DNA from: Leptospira sp.
Lineage (GTDB): Bacteria > Spirochaetota > Leptospiria > Leptospirales > Leptospiraceae
Reading direction: 5' to 3'
Assembly: GCA_009991425.1 (NCBI GenBank)
Contig: JAACWH010000041.1
Span: forward strand, 1-49,996
DNA: 49,996 nt
The notes under the pieces were generated by a model. That model ran no database searches, had not been told where the DNA came from, and saw only the letters and a list, made by a program, of their open reading frames with translations. The position numbers were made by a program, and so were the translations under genes. Below are positions 23,990-32,835 of the stretch, piece after piece; the first letter of the stretch is position 1; each line of letters opens with the position of its first letter.

Positions 23990-26487
23990 AAAAGTATCTC
24001 ATTACTTTATCCTACCTTATATTCTTTTCTGGTTCTCTTATTGCAGAGACAGTACGTATCAAATTGTACAGTAGAATTAAAGAGAAACCTGAGGATAATC
24101 TTGGTGTATTGATTTTCGAAACTAAAAAATTATATCAGACTGATGCTGATGGAATCTTTGTTGGAGATATTCCTAGTTCAGGAAACTATACAATCAGAAT
24201 ACTACGTCCAACAGGAACACAAGAAATTATTGCTACTTTACAAACTGGTGGTGACACGAATACAATCTACACCGACAAGAAGGCTTTGCCAAAAGGTGTG
24301 ATCAATGTATCTGGTGAAAAAGATAAGACAGTTGTATCAAGATATAAAGTAAAATATGATGAAATCAAAAGAATGCCAGGTTCTTTCGGTGAAGCACTTC
24401 GAGGCTTGGAGACTCTACCAGGAATTACACCAAACATAGGTTTTGGTGGAGGTGCAAATGGAATAATCATTAGGGGAGCTGATGCGGAATGGAATACTTA
24501 CCTTTATGATGATCTTCCAATAAATTACCCCTTCCATTATGATAGACTCACTTCTGTTGTTCACAATGATATGATAAAATCAATTGATGTTTATACAGGT
24601 GCCTATCCATCTAATTATGCCAATGCTACAGGTGGAATCATCGAAATTGAAACTGTTGATAAAGTAGACAGAGACAATGGAACTTTTCAAATTTCATTGT
24701 GGAACACTACAGCTATGGTTCAAAAGCAAATTAACAACGGAAAAGGCTACCTTATAGTTGGAGGTAAACTAGGTTATCTAGACCGTTCCATTGGTGCCTT
24801 GAATTTAGTGCCTGATGGTATTCGCCTTCCTCGTTATACAGATAGCCAAATTAAATTTGTTTATGATTTAACAAATGAGCACCAAATATCTATATATAAT
24901 ATCACAGCTGAAGATAGCTTTGCGGCGGCTTTTAGTGAATATAGAACTTCTGATCCCACGGATGAATCCAGTGTTTTTGCAGGCGGTAATTTCTCTGCTG
25001 GTCAAAGATTTAGAACAACAGCTTTTAGGCACACTTGGACTCCAACTGATAAATTCACTAACCGATTAACTTTAATTAATTATGAACCTTCTGCAAATTT
25101 CAATGTTGGTCTGGGTGCAATTCGTGGGAAAGCAAAAGAAATAGTCCCATATACAGGTATCAGACAAGATGCTGTTTTTGATGCTGCAAAATTTCTAGAT
25201 ATTGATATAGGAACTGAAGTTAGAGAATTAAGCTTCAGAAATTTTGGAGAACAAATCCTTCAATCCAATCCTGATAATGCATCTCCTAATCCGTTCAACA
25301 CAAATAACCCTGATTTTGTTTCACAACCGATCAACCTTAATACAAAATCTTTGTATGCAAATGCCTATACAACTTTTCATCTTAAGTTTGGGGATCTAGA
25401 AATCACACCAGGTGCTAGGTATGATTATCTTGGTATTTCCAAAGAAGGCGTAGTTGCACCTAAAGGAACAATTTCATACCAATTTCCAGAAGTTGGTAAA
25501 GGTTTAACTTTATTTGGTGGAGCTGGTGAATACTACCGCTATTCCAATGGTCGAGGTTCATCATCTTTTTACAATGAAGACACAGGTAATCCAGATTTAA
25601 GATTTGAAAAGGCTGTTAAAACTTCAGCTGGTATTGAACAAAAAATCACTTCATCCTATCTAGTTAAATTTGAAGGATTCAAAAATGAATTCAGTAATTT
25701 AGTTGAACGAGATAATTTCATTTCTAGACCTGTAGGACTCAATCCAGATCGTAGATTCTGGCTTACAGAACCTTTACAATTCAACCAAGCTAAGAACTTT
25801 TCTAATAGAGGTGATGGTTGGTCACATGGATTTGAAATCTTATTGAAAAAATCAAATCGCCCTGGCACTAGGGATTGGTTCGGTTGGATATCTTATACCT
25901 GGTCGCAATCCTTTAGAAATCGAAATATATTTACAACGTATGATTTTGACAATAAAGTTCGTACAGCAGATGAAACTAGATTGTTGTATGCAATTTATAA
26001 TAATTCCAAGGAACAATTTGCAAGTTTCGACAGAACACATATTGCGAACATAGTGTATGGTTGGAAATTTGAAGAAGATAAACAGATAGGACTAAGATGG
26101 GCGTATCTTACATCCACTCCAATTACACCAATTATTGGAGATGATGGTGGAAGATTCAGGAATCCCACTAATAACCAAATATTTTTCAATCCAACATATT
26201 CCAATAATCCATTTTCCGGAGATTATGGCAATTCTAGAAGATTGAATGATTATCATAGACTCGATATCAGGTTCGATAAATTTTATAATTTTGAATGGGG
26301 TTATATCAATTGGTATCTGGAAGTTGTAAATGTTTATTTACGTAAAAATGTTAACGGAGAAAACTTCAACAATATCAAGCCCTTTTCAATCAATAATCCA
26401 ACACCTAGCGAAACTTTTGGAACCTTAGAAACACCTAATGGGCTTATTCTTCCTTTCTTCAATGTTGGTATGGAGGCAAAATTCTAA
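23986..26487 (+). CDS. TonB-dependent outer membrane receptor
   Basis: The receptor has 833 residues. A signal peptide ends at SLIAET. Next is a short carboxypeptidase-regulatory-like beta domain (about 20-95), then the plug (about 110-220: GSFGEALRGLETLPGITPNIGFGG, NGIIIRGADAEWNTYLYDDLPI, YPSNYANATGGIIEIET). The barrel follows with many alternating strands and ends in FFNVGMEAKF, a C-terminal Phe as needed by the BAM complex. Such receptors bring large or scarce ligands across the outer membrane with TonB energy; the ligand is unknown and no TonB, ExbB or ExbD gene is in the window. It is coupled to lipoprotein genes on both sides and flanked by LytS-like signalling genes. Confidence 0.88.
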   Translation: MKKYLITLSYLIFFSGSLIAETVRIKLYSRIKEKPEDNLGVLIFETKKLYQTDADGIFVGDIPSSGNYTIRILRPTGTQEIIATLQTGGDTNTIYTDKKALPKGVINVSGEKDKTVVSRYKVKYDEIKRMPGSFGEALRGLETLPGITPNIGFGGGANGIIIRGADAEWNTYLYDDLPINYPFHYDRLTSVVHNDMIKSIDVYTGAYPSNYANATGGIIEIETVDKVDRDNGTFQISLWNTTAMVQKQINNGKGYLIVGGKLGYLDRSIGALNLVPDGIRLPRYTDSQIKFVYDLTNEHQISIYNITAEDSFAAAFSEYRTSDPTDESSVFAGGNFSAGQRFRTTAFRHTWTPTDKFTNRLTLINYEPSANFNVGLGAIRGKAKEIVPYTGIRQDAVFDAAKFLDIDIGTEVRELSFRNFGEQILQSNPDNASPNPFNTNNPDFVSQPINLNTKSLYANAYTTFHLKFGDLEITPGARYDYLGISKEGVVAPKGTISYQFPEVGKGLTLFGGAGEYYRYSNGRGSSSFYNEDTGNPDLRFEKAVKTSAGIEQKITSSYLVKFEGFKNEFSNLVERDNFISRPVGLNPDRRFWLTEPLQFNQAKNFSNRGDGWSHGFEILLKKSNRPGTRDWFGWISYTWSQSFRNRNIFTTYDFDNKVRTADETRLLYAIYNNSKEQFASFDRTHIANIVYGWKFEEDKQIGLRWAYLTSTPITPIIGDDGGRFRNPTNNQIFFNPTYSNNPFSGDYGNSRRLNDYHRLDIRFDKFYNFEWGYINWYLEVVNVYLRKNVNGENFNNIKPFSINNPTPSETFGTLETPNGLILPFFNVGMEAKF

Positions 26488-27047
26488 TGAAAAGAAACTT
26501 TTTGCAGATAAATATTTTTCTTATAATTTTAACTATTACTAGTTTTTATATAAATTGTAGAAATGAGAATACCAATGCAGATGAAGAATTTAAGAATCAA
26601 GTAATACTAAATTATATTCTTCTTCCTAAATACCAACCTATTGAGAGCTGTAAATCAGCTTATGTAGAAGCTGAAGTCTGTCTAACTGAATCACAGTCAT
26701 TTCCATTAGGATCGCCTAATGAAACTTCACTCTCTACGGTATTTAGTCTAGGTGCAGCAAATAATTATACAGATTTATGCAATCAATCAAGAACTTCCGC
26801 TTCATTTAATCGATTTTCTGACCAAGCTTTTGCTTGTAATTTCAATTGCCAATCTGCTTACTGGAGGAATCTTGCATCAAGCAATCTAACAGCATGTTCG
26901 GAAAGAACTTATTTAGAATTATGGAATGCATCAATTAGTGACAGTGGACTTAATAAATGCATTCAGTCTTGCTTCCAAATAACAGGTAGTTCAGTAGCAT
27001 CAACACAAAGAATAGAGCTCTATTTACTTTATACCACCTTAGAATAA
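26487..27047 (+). CDS. Cysteine-rich lipoprotein
   Basis: The 186-residue protein has a signal peptide (FLIILTITSFYINC) whose Cys24 is probably lipidated. The mature part holds eight more cysteines (ESCKS, EVCLT, DLCNQ, FACNFNCQS, TACSE, NKCIQSCF), an even number that suggests four disulfides and an extracytoplasmic position. I recognise no family. The ATG overlaps the stop of the receptor gene by one base, so it is the last gene of the coupled run; a weak hairpin terminator follows. It may be a surface partner of the receptor. Confidence 0.68.
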   Translation: MKRNFLQINIFLIILTITSFYINCRNENTNADEEFKNQVILNYILLPKYQPIESCKSAYVEAEVCLTESQSFPLGSPNETSLSTVFSLGAANNYTDLCNQSRTSASFNRFSDQAFACNFNCQSAYWRNLASSNLTACSERTYLELWNASISDSGLNKCIQSCFQITGSSVASTQRIELYLLYTTLE

Positions 27048-27050
27048 CAA

Positions 27051-27084
27051 CATTCTATATTTTACGATAGAATGGAATCTTTTT
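27051..27084 (+). terminator. AT-rich hairpin, probable weak terminator or attenuator
   Basis: A perfect 8-bp inverted repeat (CATTCTAT at 27051-27058, ATAGAATG at 27067-27074) is followed by GAATCTTTTT. The stem has only two GC pairs, so read-through into the pseudokinase gene is expected; this would lower its level relative to the receptor operon. Confidence 0.4.
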
Positions 27085-27108
27085 AGAAACAAACTAATTT
27101 GAATACGG

Positions 27109-28989
27109 ATGAAAAGTATTTTTGAATATAAATTATTTTCTATCCTTGGTATTTTTCTTTTTTTGGCTATTGCCAACGATATCTGGATTTATTCAAAAAT
27201 TAAATTCAATACTACATTTTTAGATTCTATATCAAAACCAAAATTAATCATAAAGGATTACCAATTTATAGAAGGTGATTCTCCATACAATGATGATACA
27301 GAGAGCTTTCATTTCATTGAGAAATCGGAAGATGTAGAATGGTTAAAAGGCTCACCTACTTTTATACCAGAGTCAGAATCTGGTTATGCATGGTTGAGAA
27401 CGAGATTAAGTCAGGAAGAATTAACCAATGATAGCGTTTTCTTATTTGAACATTTTTATATTGCTATAGAAATTTTCCAAGATAGAGAAAAAATTTATAG
27501 CTATGGAGACATGAATAATTTAGAATCCATTCGATTTGATGGAACCAATATAGAAATCCTTCCACTTAAACCTGTTCCTACTAAGTATCTCTATGCAAGA
27601 ATTCGATTTAAGGATAAATACAATCTTGGTTTTGGTGGAAGATTTATTTCTATAGGCTCTAAATTTTCTTTGCTTCAATTAATTTTGCAACAAGAAATAA
27701 TCCCTCTTTCCTTTAGTTTACTGACATTCTCTATTGGTTTTTATTCCCTTCTCATTTATTTTTTTCGTTGGAATGAGAAATATAATCTTCTTTTAGATTA
27801 TTCCTTATTCATGATTTCTATGAGTACAGCATTATTTTCGACTTGTTTATTACCTCAAATTTTTCTTAAATTACCAACATTCTCATTTTTTTTAAATATA
27901 ATCCCTTTCCCATTAGCAGCTATATTTATGCTTAGAATTTATTCGTATGTTACTAATTTTGAATATTGGAATTATTTAAAATATCTATATTTTGCACTTA
28001 TCCTTTCTGGGCTTTTCTTAATTTGCACATATATTTATATAATTTATACGAATAAGACCCTGCCCTTCTTTATTATTCCTTCAGCTTATTTATTATTCTT
28101 TTATGTTATAGAGAACTTAATTTTAGGAACTCTTTCTGTATTGAAGTGGAAATCAAAAGATTATGTTTCAGTTTTCTTAGGTTTTGCATTTTTCTTAAAT
28201 ATAGGTTTATTATTATTAGATATACTTAGAGGGATCTTTTTAGATGATAATATCGTTTGGTACAATCATTGGAGTATTTTCTTTTCTATTCTCGCTCAAA
28301 GTTTAATTCTAGATAAAGAATTCAAAAAGAACAACCAAGAATTAGTGCTTTATGAACAAAATTTAAATTCGATACGCCTAGAATTAGAAAAATTACAATT
28401 ATCCTCACTTAAAGAAAAGATGAATCCAGATTTTTTATTCTCATCATTACGATTTATAAAGAAACTTATATACAGCAATGATGAGAAAGTTGGCAAAGCA
28501 ATACTCTCGCTTTCAGAGAGTTATAGATACATTCTTGACAAATCTTCCTTAAGCTATGTACAATTCGAAGACGAAATTCAATTTACAGAGAATTTTTTAT
28601 ATTTAACAGAATTAAAACATAATGGCAAACTCTCCATCTCCATTGATATGCCTAAGACATCGATTAAGTTGTATATTAAACCGCTAAGCATTCAACCCAT
28701 TCTTGAAATGATTATTGAAAATTATATGCAAAGAATTGAAACTTCTTCGTTAGAAATAAGAATTAAAATCAAAGTTATCTCTGAAGGCATCAAATTAAGG
28801 ATAGAAAATAAAATATACAAATTGGAACGAAAGCAAGAGGTGGAATTTAAAGAAATATTTGAAAATTCTCTAGATTCCATTGTTAACTCGATCTATAAAA
28901 TAGATAAAGATTTTAAAGTAAAAGTGAATGAAGATGCTAAAATAAATTTAACTACTTTCCAATTTTCCATTCCTAGAATTCAAAACTAA
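27109..28989 (+). CDS. LytS-like histidine pseudokinase with 7TM-like input
   Basis: The 626-residue protein has the same plan as the kinase at 20098: an N-terminal anchor, an extracytoplasmic domain (about 40-195), about seven membrane helices (about 200-405), a coiled linker and a LytS-type cytoplasmic part. The catalytic motifs are gone. The H box reads [16 protein letters not shown], with Asp441 in place of the phospho-acceptor His. The N box keeps PLSIQP but then reads [11 protein letters not shown] without the usual ENAFKHG. The G box DNGxG is absent ([10 protein letters not shown]). It cannot act as a normal kinase. Parts of the signature around these sites ([16 protein letters not shown]) are well kept, so it is under selection rather than decaying. 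It may bind the active kinase or regulate it through the membrane domain. Confidence 0.78.
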   Translation: MKSIFEYKLFSILGIFLFLAIANDIWIYSKIKFNTTFLDSISKPKLIIKDYQFIEGDSPYNDDTESFHFIEKSEDVEWLKGSPTFIPESESGYAWLRTRLSQEELTNDSVFLFEHFYIAIEIFQDREKIYSYGDMNNLESIRFDGTNIEILPLKPVPTKYLYARIRFKDKYNLGFGGRFISIGSKFSLLQLILQQEIIPLSFSLLTFSIGFYSLLIYFFRWNEKYNLLLDYSLFMISMSTALFSTCLLPQIFLKLPTFSFFLNIIPFPLAAIFMLRIYSYVTNFEYWNYLKYLYFALILSGLFLICTYIYIIYTNKTLPFFIIPSAYLLFFYVIENLILGTLSVLKWKSKDYVSVFLGFAFFLNIGLLLLDILRGIFLDDNIVWYNHWSIFFSILAQSLILDKEFKKNNQELVLYEQNLNSIRLELEKLQLSSLKEKMNPDFLFSSLRFIKKLIYSNDEKVGKAILSLSESYRYILDKSSLSYVQFEDEIQFTENFLYLTELKHNGKLSISIDMPKTSIKLYIKPLSIQPILEMIIENYMQRIETSSLEIRIKIKVISEGIKLRIENKIYKLERKQEVEFKEIFENSLDSIVNSIYKIDKDFKVKVNEDAKINLTTFQFSIPRIQN

Positions 28990-31226
28990 TTCTTAGGTAA
29001 ATTCATAATTTTCTTTCTAAAGAAACCTATTTCATTGCCATATTGAGTTTTTTCATTTAACTTCAATTTTGGAGAAAGATCCATAGTATCTTTTTCGAAA
29101 ATAAGGATTACTGTAGAACCCATTTCAAAGCGACCCAATTCAGCTCCCTTATCAATTAAAATAGAGATATCTTTGTAATCGTGTTCTTTTGAAAAACGAA
29201 TCCACGAGTTAGTTACAATATTATTATCATAGGTTACTCGAATTTTACCAACATTAGAAGCACCTACTTTCACAACTGCGACCTTACCATACTCAGTCTG
29301 CAGGAAGGTAATCAGTCTTTCATTCTTAGGAAATAAACTTTGAATGTTTAATACAGCTAATTCATTAACAGGAAATAACTTTCCAGGTTCATAATAATAA
29401 CCAAGAACTTTTCCATAAAATGGACTATGAATTCTATGGTAGTCTTGGGGAGAAAGATAGAATGTAATGAATTTGCCATTGATAAAGTCTTTAGCATAAC
29501 GATCTACACCGATAAGTTCAGATACTGAATAATCGATTCCTTTCGCCTGAATTACTGACTTTTCTTTTATATCACCAAATGCAGAAATACGAGCATCCAC
29601 TGGACTGACGAGTGCATTCGCAGCTGAATCTATGATTCTAGCTTCCGCACGAAGTGCCCTAGTAAAAAATTGATTCAAGGAATTGTATTCTTGGATCTCC
29701 AATTCTGCTTCATCTAAGTTAACCTTATAAGTTTTTGCAAAAGCTTTTAAAATAGGAATCATAAGAAACCTTGGTAGTCTTAGCATAGAGATAATTCCAA
29801 AAATTTTAGAAATTAAATTTTTAGGTAAAATAGAAAGTAAGACTAAATAAAAATCTTGAATTACTTCATATTTCATTCCCGATTCGGAAATAAATTTCTT
29901 CAATTCAACTCTAGCAGTTTTAGAAAGTAGCACTAGAGATACCAACAATGGAACGGAAGTAATAACAGCTAATGTAAAACTATAATTAAATAGATAAGGA
30001 AGCATTAGCCCACCGAATCTATCAATTAGAAAAGCTGTGCTTAATATTGTGATTACGAAAAGAATTCTATACACATTCGAAAGTCTATCACCTAGAATAT
30101 AGAATGAATTCTGCTCTCCTGTATAAAACCAACCAGTAAGGGAAAGTATACCAAAAGCAACTAAGGAGATATATAAAAAGAAAGATCCGATTGTTAAAGG
30201 ATTTGCCAGCAAGGTAGAATAAAAGGCCAACTGATCTTCCATTCCAATTGCGCCATTCGAAAATAAAATATATGCAAACAAAGGTGAAACAAGAAAGGCT
30301 TCAAAGAAGGTAGAAAGCATACTAACTAGACCATGTTTGGCAGGATAATCTGTTCGGACTGAACCAGAAACTCCAGCGCTCTTACCTATCCCTGTTTCTG
30401 TGGAAAGAAAAAACAATCCAGTAGAACTCGCCATAGATTTCATTAGAATGAAAAATCCACCTGCAGTTAGAGATTCCAGTTGAAACGCAGAATTAAATAC
30501 CGCTGCAAAAAATCCCTCTCCCGAGTTCTTTCCAAAAAATAAAAGAAAGTAAGAGAGAATAAAAAGGACAATACCAGAAATAGCTAAATACCCGGCTGTC
30601 TTACCAACTCTTCGAATTCCACCCAATACTATAAATACCAAGATAATAGATGCTAGTATAGGAAAAGCCATTCCCTTGATTAATAAGCCTTTTTGAGCGA
30701 TATAAGTGATTGCAACCATTGGATAGGTTGCACCAAAAAGTAGGATAGTAAATAAAGAACCAATTCCGAAACTCAAAGACAACCATTTAGCTTTAAGTGC
30801 CTTTTCAATAAAGTAAACTGGACCAGAAAGATATCTTCCTGATGGTAATTTCTGACGAAATCGGATAGAAAGTGTAGAGGATACAAATCTTACAGGCATT
30901 ATAAAAATGGCAGCAATCCATATCCAAAATAATGCACCTATTCCGCCTATCATCAAAGCGAGTGCAGTTCCGAGAAATGAACCAAGCAAAAGGGAAGAAC
31001 CAACTCCTGCAAAAAAAGATTGTGAATGAATAATCTGTCCCTTCGAACCTTTTTCATCCATATTTCCTGTTAGAATTTTGAGGCCTAAGAAAAAGAAACG
31101 AAACTGAGGGAATCCAAGTCTGATTGAAATTACAAGTCCAGCAAAGAAGATAAGATAAAAATAAGGGTTGAGAATATCTTGTCCCAAAAACCCAAAATCC
31201 GATAATTCAAATATATTATTTTTCAT
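28986..31226 (-). CDS. Fusion of AGCS-type transporter and phosphatidylserine decarboxylase
   Basis: One uninterrupted 746-residue frame joins two proteins. Residues 1-450 are a polytopic membrane domain of the sodium:alanine (AGCS) type, with [13 protein letters not shown], a [11 protein letters not shown] segment, [13 protein letters not shown] and [10 protein letters not shown]; the GTGN substrate motif expected before GG-GA-FW is replaced by [10 protein letters not shown]. Residues about 455-746 are a phosphatidylserine decarboxylase: [31 protein letters not shown] with Asp544, YHRIHSPF with His597 and His600, and the self-cleavage site MGST with Ser704. Spacing matches E. coli Psd (Asp90, His144, His147, Ser254). 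Cleavage would release a small alpha subunit and leave the beta subunit tethered to the transporter. The product should make phosphatidylethanolamine at the inner membrane. No psd stands elsewhere in the window. It ends 4 bases inside the convergent pseudokinase gene. Confidence 0.88.
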   Translation of the reverse strand: MKNNIFELSDFGFLGQDILNPYFYLIFFAGLVISIRLGFPQFRFFFLGLKILTGNMDEKGSKGQIIHSQSFFAGVGSSLLLGSFLGTALALMIGGIGALFWIWIAAIFIMPVRFVSSTLSIRFRQKLPSGRYLSGPVYFIEKALKAKWLSLSFGIGSLFTILLFGATYPMVAITYIAQKGLLIKGMAFPILASIILVFIVLGGIRRVGKTAGYLAISGIVLFILSYFLLFFGKNSGEGFFAAVFNSAFQLESLTAGGFFILMKSMASSTGLFFLSTETGIGKSAGVSGSVRTDYPAKHGLVSMLSTFFEAFLVSPLFAYILFSNGAIGMEDQLAFYSTLLANPLTIGSFFLYISLVAFGILSLTGWFYTGEQNSFYILGDRLSNVYRILFVITILSTAFLIDRFGGLMLPYLFNYSFTLAVITSVPLLVSLVLLSKTARVELKKFISESGMKYEVIQDFYLVLLSILPKNLISKIFGIISMLRLPRFLMIPILKAFAKTYKVNLDEAELEIQEYNSLNQFFTRALRAEARIIDSAANALVSPVDARISAFGDIKEKSVIQAKGIDYSVSELIGVDRYAKDFINGKFITFYLSPQDYHRIHSPFYGKVLGYYYEPGKLFPVNELAVLNIQSLFPKNERLITFLQTEYGKVAVVKVGASNVGKIRVTYDNNIVTNSWIRFSKEHDYKDISILIDKGAELGRFEMGSTVILIFEKDTMDLSPKLKLNEKTQYGNEIGFFRKKIMNLPKN

Positions 31227-31269
31227 GGTTAATTTTACTCAATTTCTCAAACTGGTCTAGAGCAACCAC

Positions 31270-32091
31270 GTGTCAAGAGTCTTTCTGCTTCCATTCATTT
31301 TCTTTCTGGTATTTACTTCTAATATACCAGCAGAATCTTCTAGAAATTATGATGATACAAATATCATTGAAATAGGTCTCCGTGCAGGAATTGGCTATAG
31401 AGCCAAGGATAGATTTGAAAGAGATTTAGAAAATTTCACATCAACTTTTCAGCCTGGAGTCTACTCTCGTTCAGAGGTAACAGGATTTAGAAATTTGAAC
31501 ATGGGAGAATTACTTCTAAGAATAGGTTTTGATGGCAACCAAAGATTTGGATTTACGGTGGGTAATGTAGACTACTCACGTGCTACATTAACAGAAGTGA
31601 CAAGTGACGGCTATTACACTAGATTAAGTTTTGATATCAATACAACGTATTTACTTTTTACCTACCATTATCAGTGGGAATTAAACAAACAATGGGCTTG
31701 GGAGGCTGGGCTTGGAATAGGCGCTAATGAAACTCTCTGGTATTCAGGTGGAACAAGTTATTCAAGTATAGAATCATTTCAACAAAGAGGAAGACTCAGC
31801 GGAAATGGACTTTCCTATCGCTTGGAAAGTAGCTTGAATTTCAGGCCAAATGATTTATTGGTTTTACAATTTGGAGTTCTTTGGGGACTACACTCCGTTC
31901 CTTCCTTCAATGGATCTTGGAATGGAGCGAGTTCAACATTCACGATTCGTGAAGACGGAAGAACTACCCCTCTTTCTGAATCTCGTGTGACAGACAGTAT
32001 AATTTTAACAAACCAATTTGCAAGATCATTGGATATGAGTTCCAGTTACGCATCCTTGTATTTTTCTACAATGATTCGTTTTTCTTATTGA
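31270..32091 (+). CDS. Outer membrane beta-barrel protein
   Basis: The 273-residue product starts at a GTG (31270), which gives an immediate signal peptide (SRVFLLPFIFFLVFTSNIPAES). The mature part has alternating amphipathic strands (IIEIGLRAGIGYRAKDRF, LLLRIGFDGNQRFGFTVGNV, LLFTYHYQWELNKQWAWEAGLGIGA, LVLQFGVLWGLH) and ends SLYFSTMIRFSY with a terminal aromatic residue, as in BAM-inserted barrels of eight to ten strands. The role is unknown. It is divergent from the transporter-decarboxylase fusion with 43 bases between start codons. Confidence 0.72.
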   Translation: MSRVFLLPFIFFLVFTSNIPAESSRNYDDTNIIEIGLRAGIGYRAKDRFERDLENFTSTFQPGVYSRSEVTGFRNLNMGELLLRIGFDGNQRFGFTVGNVDYSRATLTEVTSDGYYTRLSFDINTTYLLFTYHYQWELNKQWAWEAGLGIGANETLWYSGGTSYSSIESFQQRGRLSGNGLSYRLESSLNFRPNDLLVLQFGVLWGLHSVPSFNGSWNGASSTFTIREDGRTTPLSESRVTDSIILTNQFARSLDMSSSYASLYFSTMIRFSY

Positions 32092-32126
32092 CGTGAGACA
32101 AATTTTTAACTAAGAATTAGATAAGC

Positions 32127-32378
32127 ATGGCACAAAAAGCAATTACTGTTCCAACCAAAGAGCTATCCCATCAGAAAATCATACTCGCTGCTTGGTACCA
32201 TTTCCTAAAGGAAGCTTTTGATAATGGCAAGATTAAACCTGAAGAGTTTACTGAATTTTTAAAGGCAAATGTTGTATATGATATCGATCGAGACCAAGTT
32301 GACTTAATGCTTTCTGGTACTCAGGATGTATTGGATGCATTCCGTGGTCAGCTATTTGGCTCCTCAGCCAATAAATAA
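32127..32378 (+). CDS. Small soluble protein of unknown function
   Basis: The 83-residue protein has no signal peptide. It is mostly helical, with HQKIILAAWYHFLKEAFDNGKIKPEEFTEFLKANVVY and a C-terminal LSGTQDVLDAFRGQLFG helix. I recognise no family. It lies 35 bases after the barrel gene and 10 bases before the zinc-ribbon gene, so it may be co-transcribed with both. Its compact, regular composition supports a real gene. Confidence 0.62.
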   Translation: MAQKAITVPTKELSHQKIILAAWYHFLKEAFDNGKIKPEEFTEFLKANVVYDIDRDQVDLMLSGTQDVLDAFRGQLFGSSANK

Positions 32379-32388
32379 ATTATAAGCT

Positions 32389-32835
32389 ATGGATTTCCTC
32401 CTAATATTTTATTGTCTATTTTTTGTTTTCATACTCATTGCTCCAACTGGTTTTGTATTTTTGAAATACAAAGACAATGAATCTTCCTTGTTTGGAGAAT
32501 CACCTGATGAGTATACAAGCAATCTAAAAGAAGAAAGACTCATACTACTTTCAAATCTTGCTGATCTAAAAGCAGAAGAAGAAACTGGAAAATTAAAACA
32601 TGGTGAGTTCCAAGACCTTTCCAAAGACATTTTAAATTCTTTAACTTCTATTGACACGCGTTTGGATCAAACGAATAAAGTTCAAACTTCAGAAATCCCG
32701 AATAATCAAAATACAAGCTCTACAACTAAACAAAATACTAAATTAGAGGATTTCAATTTCTGTCCGTCTTGTGGAAGCCAGTTAGTTAATTCAGCTAAAT
32801 TTTGTCATTCTTGTGGCTACAAGCTAGTAAGTTGA
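32389..32835 (+). CDS. Membrane protein with C-terminal zinc ribbon
   Basis: The 148-residue protein has one N-terminal membrane helix (FLLIFYCLFFVFILIAPTGFVFL), a helical middle (about 40-85, EERLILLSNLADLKAEEETGKLKHGEF), and a C-terminal zinc ribbon with two knuckles, FCPSCG and FCHSCG. The layout is like bacterial zinc-ribbon membrane proteins of unknown role. It is convergent with the ABC exporter gene and overlaps it by 19 bases. Confidence 0.75.
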   Translation: MDFLLIFYCLFFVFILIAPTGFVFLKYKDNESSLFGESPDEYTSNLKEERLILLSNLADLKAEEETGKLKHGEFQDLSKDILNSLTSIDTRLDQTNKVQTSEIPNNQNTSSTTKQNTKLEDFNFCPSCGSQLVNSAKFCHSCGYKLVS

